Origin: an uncultured Polaribacter sp.
GTDB taxonomy: Bacteria > Bacteroidota > Bacteroidia > Flavobacteriales > Flavobacteriaceae
Reading direction: 5' to 3'
NCBI RefSeq assembly: GCF_947501385.1
Contig: NZ_CANMVP010000036.1
Span: forward strand, 1-36,012
Length of the DNA stretch: 36,012 nt
The position numbers were made by a program, and so were the translations under genes. The notes under the pieces were generated by a model that was given only the letters and a program-made list of their open reading frames with translations, made no database searches and was not told the DNA's origin. How positions within the stretch are numbered: position 1 is the first letter of the stretch; each line of letters opens with the position of its first letter. Shown piece after piece: positions 1 to 5,416 of the stretch.

Positions 1-42
1 ATCTCTGCGAAAAAACGCTGTGAATCTCTGTGCAATAATAAA
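1..42. repeat. CTCTGCGAA-type degenerate tandem repeat (fragment)
   Basis: The first 33 bases contain CTGCGA, CTGTGA and CTGTGC at 10-12 bp steps. The same word family recurs at 32571-32609, also just downstream of the stop codon of a minus-strand gene. It is probably a dispersed intergenic repeat cut by the window edge. No function can be read from it. Confidence 0.45.
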
Positions 43-1728
43 TCAAAATCCAACGGCTGCATCATCCCCACGTTTATCGGCACCCCCTTCTAATTGCCCG
101 TTTGGTAACACTAAAATAGCATCAACACGACCAATAATTAAAGAATTTCTTTCTAAAATTTCATAGCCTAAAGACTCGAGTTTGCTTTTTATTTGTTTCG
201 TAAAACCATTGGGTTCCATTCGAATCACATCTGGCAACCACTGATGGTGAAATCTAGGCTGATCTACAGATGCTTGCATTCCCATATCATACTCAACAAC
301 ATTTAAAATATTTTGTAAAACGGATGTGATAATGGTAGAACCTCCAGGAGTTCCTATAACCATTTTTAACTTTCCATCTTTTTCTACAATTGTAGGCGTC
401 ATGGAACTTAGCATTCTTTTTTCTGGTGCAATTGCATTTGCTTTAGAACCTACTAATCCATACACATTCGGAACACCAGGCTTGCTAGAAAAGTCGTCCA
501 TTTCATTATTTAAAATAAAGCCTGCGCCTTTTACAACCACTTTAGAACCGTAACCAGTATTTAAAGTGGTGGTTACAGCAACGGCATTTCCAAACTGATC
601 TACGATCGAATAATGTGTGGTTTCATCACTTTCATAACCTAAAATTTTTCCGTGAGAAACCTCGGAAGAAGGAGTTGCTTTCTCCCAAGAAAAACTTTCC
701 ATTCTTTTGTTAAGGTACTTCTGATCTGTTAAACTATCTATAGGAACTTTTACAAAATCGATGTCTCCTAAATAATTAGCTCTATCTGCATACGATCTTC
801 TTTCTACTTCGGTTAATAATTGCACATATTGCGTTGAATTGTGTTCAATTTCTGATACATCATAAGGTGCAATCGATTTTAACATTTGTGCCAAACAGAT
901 GCCTCCGCTTGCAGGCAATGTCATAGAAGTAATCGTATAGTCTTTATAATTAAAAGAGATGGGTGTTCGCCAAATTGCTTGGTATTTTTCTAAATCTTCG
1001 TGCGTAATAATCCCCCCTAATTCGGTAACGTACTTTACGAATAAATCGGCTGTTTTACCTTTGTAAAATCCGTCTTTCCCAAAATCGCGAATACGTTCTA
1101 AAGTTTGCGCCAATGCTTCTTGTTTTAAAATGTCTCCGGCTGTCCATTTTTTATCAAAAACAGTTTTATAAGTATTTACTTTTTCGAACCTTTCAGTAGC
1201 ATTGTTTAATGAATTTGCTTGCTTCTTTGTGATTGTAATTCCGTTTCTTGCCAAATCAATCGCAGGCTGAATTAATGCTGTAAAAGGCAAACTTCCGAAT
1301 TTATCGTACACTTCAAAAACACCCGCTACAGAACCTGGAATTCCAACGGCATGCGCACCTAAGGTGCTTTTATTTTCAATTACATTACCAAGTGAATCTA
1401 GATACATATCTTTATGCGCAGTAATCGGTGCTTTTTCTCTAAAATCTAAGGCGCCTTTTGTGCCGTCATTATTTCTATACACCATAAATCCACCACCACC
1501 AATATTTCCAGCAACAGGGTATACCACTGCCAAAGCCAAATGTGTTGCAACCATCGCATCATAGGCATTTCCGCCTTTTTGTAAAATATCGGAACCTATT
1601 TTAGAAGCTTCTTCTCTTGCAGAAACCACCATGGCTTTTTCTGTGATTACACCTATGGTTTTTTCTTTTTTACAAGCATTTAAAATTGATAAAAGTGTAC
1701 ATAAAATAAGGAGGTGGATTTTTTTCAT
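43..1728 (-). CDS. ggt: gamma-glutamyltransferase, lipoprotein
   Basis: This is a gamma-glutamyltranspeptidase (EC 2.3.2.2), which hydrolyses or transfers the gamma-glutamyl group of glutathione and related compounds outside the cytoplasm. The 561 residues match the usual family length. The N terminus carries a lipoprotein signal with lipobox LNAC (Cys19), so the enzyme is probably membrane anchored. An early GGNAYDAMVA motif (52-61) and a GGGGFM glycine run (77-82) are typical of the large subunit. The autoprocessing site is the DETTHYS motif: Thr370 would become the N-terminal nucleophile of the small subunit, matching Thr391 of the E. coli enzyme. A LNNEMDDFS motif follows, and GTPGGS occurs in the C-terminal part. 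The gene stands alone before a repeat-rich gap. The ATG at 1728 directly precedes the signal peptide. The family call is secure; the substrate is not known. Confidence 0.95.
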   Translation of the reverse strand: MKKIHLLILCTLLSILNACKKEKTIGVITEKAMVVSAREEASKIGSDILQKGGNAYDAMVATHLALAVVYPVAGNIGGGGFMVYRNNDGTKGALDFREKAPITAHKDMYLDSLGNVIENKSTLGAHAVGIPGSVAGVFEVYDKFGSLPFTALIQPAIDLARNGITITKKQANSLNNATERFEKVNTYKTVFDKKWTAGDILKQEALAQTLERIRDFGKDGFYKGKTADLFVKYVTELGGIITHEDLEKYQAIWRTPISFNYKDYTITSMTLPASGGICLAQMLKSIAPYDVSEIEHNSTQYVQLLTEVERRSYADRANYLGDIDFVKVPIDSLTDQKYLNKRMESFSWEKATPSSEVSHGKILGYESDETTHYSIVDQFGNAVAVTTTLNTGYGSKVVVKGAGFILNNEMDDFSSKPGVPNVYGLVGSKANAIAPEKRMLSSMTPTIVEKDGKLKMVIGTPGGSTIITSVLQNILNVVEYDMGMQASVDQPRFHHQWLPDVIRMEPNGFTKQIKSKLESLGYEILERNSLIIGRVDAILVLPNGQLEGGADKRGDDAAVGF

Positions 1729-1803
1729 ATGGTTCGTTTTATATTTCTTTGTCTTAATATATTAATGAATTTTAAATCTATTTTTCTTCAACGATTCGAG
1801 CTT

Positions 1804-1860
1804 GTCAGTTCGAGTGTTTTTTTATTGTAATGCAATGAAAATAAAAAAATGTATCGAGAA
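1804..1860. repeat. Dispersed hairpin repeat, copy 1
   Basis: The left end GTCAGTTCGAGTG (1804-1816) and right end GTATCGAGAA (1851-1860) flank a self-complementary centre whose arms are 1817-1826 and 1840-1849 (10 bp, T-rich against A-rich). The same ends with a different hairpin sequence between them occur at 2265-2306 and 35289-35333. Confidence 0.7.
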
Positions 1861-2033
1861 CTTTTTTATAAATTAGTACGTGGTCTCGATACAATTTCTA
1901 TGAAGAATCGGAATTACTACCATTGACGTGTTTATATAATTACCTGATTTCAAGTAGATTAATAGTTCTCGACTGCGCTACCATTGACGTAGCTTTTAAG
2001 TTACTGTTTTACAGATTATTAATATATGTCTGG

Positions 2034-2078
2034 TCGAGCGCAGTCGAGACCTCATTAAAACCTCTCGACTGCGCTCGA
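2034..2078. repeat. 16-bp perfect inverted repeat
   Basis: TCGAGCGCAGTCGAGA (2034-2049) and its exact reverse complement (2063-2078) are separated by 13 bp. A partial copy of one arm (CTCGACTGCGCT) occurs at 1968-1979. It is a GC-richer dispersed repeat in an AT-rich gap and is able to form a strong hairpin. No U-tract follows, so I do not call it a terminator. Confidence 0.75.
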
Positions 2079-2085
2079 GGAGACA

Positions 2086-2178
2086 TTACGTCATTCCAAC
2101 CGCTTGATAAAAATTTTTTCTTGGGTCTCGAACAGACATATTTATAGACTAATTTACGTCATTATAACCGCTTGATAA
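2086..2178. repeat. 25-bp direct repeat pair
   Basis: Positions 2086-2110 and 2154-2178 agree at 23 of 25 bases; both begin TTACGTCATT and end CCGCTTGATAA. Weaker similarity continues to a shared TCTCGA word, which suggests a 68-bp unit duplicated in tandem and then diverged. With only two copies and degenerate flanks it is not a CRISPR array. Confidence 0.6.
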
Positions 2179-2220
2179 TTTTCTATCTCAAGTCTCGACC
2201 TGACAGAACGCTAACATTAT

Positions 2221-2414
2221 TAAATATACCCGTTGTGCATTTTGAGCTAAATGTATTCCAAAATGTCAGTTCGAGTGATTTTTTGATAAAAAAATCGTAT
2301 CGAGAACTAGTTTAGAAACGAAAATTCTTATTCTCGATACAAATTTCACTTATTTCAATCGTGAAATTCACTCGAATTGACAGAATTTATCAAAATGCAC
2401 AACGGGTTAAATAT
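2221..2414. mobile_element. 180-bp MITE-like element with terminal inverted repeats and target duplication
   Basis: The element proper is 2228-2407. Its ends are perfect 16-bp inverted repeats (ACCCGTTGTGCATTTT at 2228-2243, reverse complement at 2392-2407). The 7-bp word TAAATAT abuts both outer edges (2221-2227 and 2408-2414), as expected for a target-site duplication. Inside are a copy of the GTCAGTTCGAGTG ... GTATCGAGAA hairpin repeat (2265-2306) and an inverted counterpart (TTCTCGATAC at 2331-2340, CACTCGAATTGACAG at 2369-2383), so much of the element is palindromic. There is no coding capacity; a transposase would have to act from elsewhere. The structure is read directly from the sequence; mobility is an inference. 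Confidence 0.65.
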
Positions 2415-2441
2415 ATAATTTTCTAAATATTAAAAGAAACC

Positions 2442-3032
2442 TTAAGCGCCCAATTCTTCTAGTTTTCTATTAGAAAACGCTATTAAATCTTTAAAAAAGA
2501 GCGTAAAATCTTCCTGTAATTCTGCTTCTAAAATTTCTAAATCTTCTATGGCTAAATTCATTTGAGACTTTCCTTTGGTTCTGGTGTTCATTCCGTTTAA
2601 AACTTTGGCAATTCCTTCTTTGTATTGATAATTGAATAATATATTATATTCAATCATATATTTGATAAAATTTTGAGATTTTAAAGGTAATTCAGGAGAT
2701 TTCTCATCAAATAATTTATTGATAGCATCTGTATATATAGCTAATGGAATTTCAGAATAGGTTGCCCAATTCTTGGCTAGGAAATAGTCATACAGTATAT
2801 CGATAATTACACCATCATAGTGTCTGTAACGTTTGTGCAAACGACGTTTGCTTTTTCTTACAATTTCATGTGCATCTGTAAATGTGTCTATTTCTCTGTG
2901 TAAAAATATTCCTTGCTGAATCTCTTTAGAAAATCGTTCATAATTATTTCCTCTAATATGATCTGCAATAAAATTGCCGATCATAATGTCAGTATTGTTT
3001 TGTGAAAGGTATAAATGAGCTAGGAAATTCAT
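2442..3032 (-). CDS. ACP phosphodiesterase family protein (AcpH-like, DUF479)
   Basis: This resembles acyl-carrier-protein phosphodiesterase, which removes the 4'-phosphopantetheine group from holo-ACP in the cytoplasm. The N terminus MNFLAHLYLS, then IGNFIADHIRG (about 18-28), QGIFLHREIDTFTDAH (41-56) and HYDGVIIDILYDYFLAKNW are the conserved HD-like metal-binding segments of this family. The length of 196 residues fits. I prefer the ATG at 3032 because it starts exactly at the family N terminus; a TTG 18 bp upstream (3050) would add six residues without known counterpart. It is a single gene, separated from the toxin-antitoxin pair by about 135 bp. The family is clear; enzymatic specificity in flavobacteria is less certain. 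Confidence 0.85.
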   Translation of the reverse strand: MNFLAHLYLSQNNTDIMIGNFIADHIRGNNYERFSKEIQQGIFLHREIDTFTDAHEIVRKSKRRLHKRYRHYDGVIIDILYDYFLAKNWATYSEIPLAIYTDAINKLFDEKSPELPLKSQNFIKYMIEYNILFNYQYKEGIAKVLNGMNTRTKGKSQMNLAIEDLEILEAELQEDFTLFFKDLIAFSNRKLEELGA

Positions 3033-3167
3033 GGAGGTAAAAGTAGTCAAAAAAGTGTTGACAATTTTTAGTGCTAGGAGTTGACAATTTAAAATTTAAC
3101 TTCAAAAAATTATAGAAGAAAAGTAAAGCTCAGCAAAGAAAAAATTTACAATTAAAATCCAAGGAAA

Positions 3168-3497
3168 TTATTTATTCTTATTTGGATGCTGTCTTGTATC
3201 AAAAACTCTTACAATATAGATATCATTTTTTCCAATCCGATAGGTGATTTTATATTGATTGATTAGAATTCTCCTGTAAATTCTTTTTAGATGTTTAAAA
3301 GATTCATCTATCTGTCCATGATTTGTAAGATCGATTTTTGAATTTAGAAGAATTTCAGGAGATGCTATTAATTTTGATGCTATTAATTTTTTTGAAATTT
3401 CAATAGCTTTTTTAGAATTGTATAATTTTAAATTAAACTTGGTCACTTTTTCCAAATCATTTGTGGCTCTTTTTGACCAAACAATAGTTTTAGTCAT
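3168..3497 (-). CDS. RelE/ParE-family toxin
   Basis: This is a 109-residue basic protein of the RelE/ParE superfamily, either an mRNA-cleaving or a gyrase-targeting toxin of a type II toxin-antitoxin pair. The family pattern is visible: an N-terminal VVWS-like strand (TIVWSKRATNDLEKV), a helical middle, a FKHLKRIYRRILINQYKITYRI core and the C-terminal strand DIYIVRVFDTRQHPNK. It overlaps the end of the upstream antitoxin gene by 8 bp, the usual antitoxin-first arrangement. A perfect 15-bp tandem duplication (3361-3375 / 3376-3390) inserts a second KLIAS (residues 37-41 and 42-46) between the helices and the sheet. Whether this impairs the toxin cannot be told; the frame is intact. The sequence alone does not separate RelE from ParE. 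Confidence 0.85.
   Translation of the reverse strand: MTKTIVWSKRATNDLEKVTKFNLKLYNSKKAIEISKKLIASKLIASPEILLNSKIDLTNHGQIDESFKHLKRIYRRILINQYKITYRIGKNDIYIVRVFDTRQHPNKNK
3361..3390 (-). repeat. 15-bp tandem duplication inside the toxin gene
   Basis: GATGCTATTAATTTT occurs twice back to back with no mismatch. Being a multiple of three, it keeps the frame and duplicates five residues (KLIAS). Perfect identity suggests a recent event or a contingency repeat. Confidence 0.9.
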
Positions 3498-3705
3498 TAT
3501 CTACCCAATTATCTAGCATCGCTTTAACTTCCGATGAATTATATACATCTCCATTCTTAATATCTTCTTCACCTTCTGCAATCATTTTATCTAATTGCTT
3601 TTGATGTTTGTATTGTTTTATAATTTGATATAAATTCTTTAAAGAGTTTTCATCCTCATTTTGGATAATCTCTAACATTTCATTTCGAATTTCTAAAGTG
3701 CTCAT
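3490..3705 (-). CDS. Antitoxin of the RelE/ParE pair
   Basis: This 71-residue acidic protein, predicted mostly helical, lies immediately upstream of and overlaps the toxin gene by 8 bp. The C-terminal part (QLDKMIAEGEEDIKNGDVYNSSEVKAMLD) resembles antitoxins of flavobacterial RelE/ParE pairs, where an acidic tail wraps the toxin. The N-terminal half (STLEIRNEMLEIIQNEDENSL) may be the dimerisation or DNA-binding part, but I recognise no named fold such as RHH or HTH with confidence. The start ATG at 3705 lies 30 bp downstream of a 15-bp palindrome that could be its operator. The role is inferred chiefly from the gene pair. It probably represses its own promoter together with the toxin, as most type II systems do. 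Confidence 0.75.
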   Translation of the reverse strand: MSTLEIRNEMLEIIQNEDENSLKNLYQIIKQYKHQKQLDKMIAEGEEDIKNGDVYNSSEVKAMLDNWVDND

Positions 3706-3734
3706 AACGTATTATTTTAGTAAAGATAAGAAAT

Positions 3735-3749
3735 CTTCAATTATTGAAG
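3735..3749. promoter_or_regulatory. Candidate antitoxin operator palindrome
   Basis: CTTCAAT-T-ATTGAAG, two 7-bp arms with one spacer base, lies about 30 bp upstream of the antitoxin ATG. The position and symmetry are what an autoregulatory toxin-antitoxin operator would show. Its right arm overlaps the longer inverted repeat 3745-3821. No footprint evidence exists here. Confidence 0.45.
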
Positions 3750-3821
3750 TGATTTAAACTTTTCTCAATTGGCTACAAAATGCCTTTTTTCCCTTCAATT
3801 AGAAAAGTTTAAATCACTTCA
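3745..3821. repeat. 21-bp perfect inverted repeat, 77-bp unit
   Basis: The arms are 3745-3765 and 3801-3821 and are exactly complementary over 21 bp, with a 35-bp loop. It sits between the dnaN terminator and the toxin-antitoxin promoter region. It could be a small MITE, a transcriptional insulator hairpin, or part of the toxin-antitoxin control region. There is no clear target duplication at its ends. Confidence 0.7.
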
Positions 3822-3835
3822 TTAGATGAAAACAA

Positions 3836-3881
3836 AAAACCACAATTAATTCTGAATCAATTTCAGAACCATTGTGGTTTT
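3836..3881 (-). terminator. Bidirectional intrinsic terminator downstream of dnaN
   Basis: The outer stem AAAACCACAAT (3836-3846) / ATTGTGGTTTT (3871-3881) encloses a second stem TTCTGAA (3850-3856) / TTCAGAA with a 5-base loop. On the minus strand the stem is followed by a T-rich run (TTTTTTGTTTT), so it terminates dnaN transcripts, about 95 bp past the stop codon. It also has a short T-run in the plus direction. Confidence 0.8.
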
Positions 3882-3974
3882 AATATATTGTAGATTCCTG
3901 TTAGAGTTTATTTTAAAAAAGTCAAAAAAAAGCAGGAGACAAATCATTTGAGTACAAAACGCACACTGCGAGTG

Positions 3975-5093
3975 CTAGTTATTCAACATCACTGGCATCA
4001 CTAACATGGTGACTTGTTCACCTTCGTCAGTGCCATCAATAGGTGTTAAAATTCCTGCTCTGTTTGGCAAAGACATCTCAATCAATACTTCGTTAGAACT
4101 TAAATTGTTTAACATTTCGCTTAAAAAACGAGAGTTAAAACCAATTTGCATGTCATCACCTTGATAATCACAACTCAAACGTTCATCTGCTTTGTTGGCA
4201 AAATCTAAATCTTCCGCAGAAATATTTAGTTCTGTACCTGCCATTTTCAAACGAATTTGGTGTGTTGTTTTGCTAGAGAAAATAGAAACACGTCTTACTG
4301 AATTTAAGAAAGAAGCTCTATCAACCGTTAATTTATTCGGATTTTCTTTTGGAATTACCGCTTCATAGTTCGGGTATTTTCCATCAATTAAACGACAAAC
4401 CAACACCACATTATCAAACGTAAATTTTGCATTTGCATCATTATATTCAATGGTTACATTACTATCTGAACCTCCTAAAATTCCTTTTAATAAATTTAAA
4501 GGTTTCTTAGGCATGATAAATTCTGCCGTTTGGTCTGCAGTAACATCTGTTCTAGAATATTTTACCAATTTATGCGCATCTGTTGCTACAAAAGTTAAAC
4601 TTTGTGAGCTAAACTGAAAAAATACACCACTCATTACTGGACGTAAATCGTCGTTTCCAGCAGCAAAGATGGTTTTTGAAATTGCAGTTCCTAAAATATG
4701 TGCAGGAACAACCGTTTTACTTGGAGATGGTAAAGAAACCGCTTTTGGGAATTCATCGCCACCAAAATATGCCATGTCATATTTTCCTTGATCAGAACTA
4801 ATTTCTATGGTATTGTCACCTTCGGTTTTAAACGTTAAAGGCTGATTTGGAAACGTTTTTAAAGTATCTAATAATAAACGTGCAGAAACAGCAATAGCAC
4901 CTGCACTTTCACTTTCTACTTCAACTACAGAACTCATTGTAGTCTCTAAATCTGATGCAGAAACTTTTAATTGATTTTCAGACAATTCAAACAAAAAGTT
5001 GTCTAAAATTGGCAAAGTATTATTACTATTTATAACGCCGCCTAAAACTTGTAATTGTTTTAATAATTGCGAACTGGATACAATAAATTTCAT
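3975..5093 (-). CDS. dnaN: DNA polymerase III subunit beta (sliding clamp)
   Basis: This is the beta clamp, the ring-shaped dimer that tethers DNA polymerase III to the template and recruits other replication and repair proteins. At 372 residues it is the normal length, with three repeated clamp domains. Diagnostic segments are the N-terminal MKFIVSSSQLLKQLQVLGGVI, LPILDNFLFE and VSARLLLDTLKTFPNQPL, then RPVMSGVFF in the middle domain, VCRLIDGKYPNYEAVIP at the domain 2/3 junction and the C-terminal LVMPVMLNN, which ends with the hydrophobic stretch lining the partner-binding pocket. It is monocistronic, without dnaA or recF beside it, as is common in Bacteroidota. A TATATTTG box lies 27 bp upstream and a strong terminator downstream. 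Confidence 0.97.
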   Translation of the reverse strand: MKFIVSSSQLLKQLQVLGGVINSNNTLPILDNFLFELSENQLKVSASDLETTMSSVVEVESESAGAIAVSARLLLDTLKTFPNQPLTFKTEGDNTIEISSDQGKYDMAYFGGDEFPKAVSLPSPSKTVVPAHILGTAISKTIFAAGNDDLRPVMSGVFFQFSSQSLTFVATDAHKLVKYSRTDVTADQTAEFIMPKKPLNLLKGILGGSDSNVTIEYNDANAKFTFDNVVLVCRLIDGKYPNYEAVIPKENPNKLTVDRASFLNSVRRVSIFSSKTTHQIRLKMAGTELNISAEDLDFANKADERLSCDYQGDDMQIGFNSRFLSEMLNNLSSNEVLIEMSLPNRAGILTPIDGTDEGEQVTMLVMPVMLNN

Positions 5094-5119
5094 GTAATGT
5101 TTTTTCTTAATTTGATTTA

Positions 5120-5127
5120 CAAATATA
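5120..5127 (-). promoter_or_regulatory. -7 promoter box of dnaN
   Basis: Read on the minus strand this is TATATTTG, an exact match to the Bacteroidota -7 consensus TAnnTTTG, 27 bp upstream of the dnaN ATG. No clear TTG -33 box is visible at the expected distance. Confidence 0.55.
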
Positions 5128-5301
5128 ATCTTAATAAGTGACTTTAAAAATTAATTTATTAACAGGTTATGAGCATTTTGTTGCCGATTTTGAAAACGTT
5201 ATAATTATGTTAACAAATCCTATTTTGACGCATAAAAAACTACATTTGTTTTTACGGATATTTTTATTTTAAATTAAAAATGTCTCCTAGAGCATTATTT
5301 A

Positions 5302-5381
5302 AAACTGAAATATATTTCAGTTTGAAGATAAAAACGCAGTTTATGAGAGGCTATATGTAGGTCTCTTCCGAAGCTTCGGAA
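5302..5381. repeat. Two perfect palindromes in the dnaN / PIG-L gap
   Basis: The 323-bp gap 5094-5416 holds no gene. Besides the dnaN promoter box it contains a 22-bp perfect palindrome at 5302-5323 (AAACTGAAATA and its complement) and a 16-bp one at 5366-5381 (TTCCGAAGCTTCGGAA). The second is followed by GCTCGACCAGACA, a word family seen in other repeats here. The first may be a bidirectional hairpin or an operator for the divergent gene at 5417; there is no U-tract to call it a terminator. Confidence 0.6.
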
Positions 5382-5416
5382 CGCTCGACCAGACAAATTA
5401 CTATCAAATTACTACA

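Larger units (their letters stand above)
1729..2441. other. 713-bp intergenic gap filled with dispersed repeats
   Basis: No convincing gene lies here; the one open plus-strand frame (about 1923-2147) runs through repeats and resembles no protein family. The gap holds repeated TCTCGATAC and TCGAGCGCAGTCGAGA words in both orientations, a repeated CTACCATTGACGT (1917-1929 and 1978-1990), a 25-bp direct repeat pair and a 180-bp MITE-like element, listed separately. It looks like a landing site for small non-autonomous repeats between ggt and the ACP phosphodiesterase gene. Confidence 0.7.

Noticed and set aside
1923..2147. Plus-strand ORF of 74 codons in the ggt downstream gap
   Set aside because: It consists of dispersed inverted and direct repeats and lacks any protein-like pattern.
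2086..2178. Possible CRISPR repeat-spacer unit
   Set aside because: Only two imperfect copies exist, the intervening sequence is itself partly repeated, and no cas gene is present.
5094..5416. Possible replication origin beside dnaN
   Set aside because: No cluster of DnaA boxes (TTATCCACA-like) and no dnaA gene; the two palindromes alone do not support an origin.
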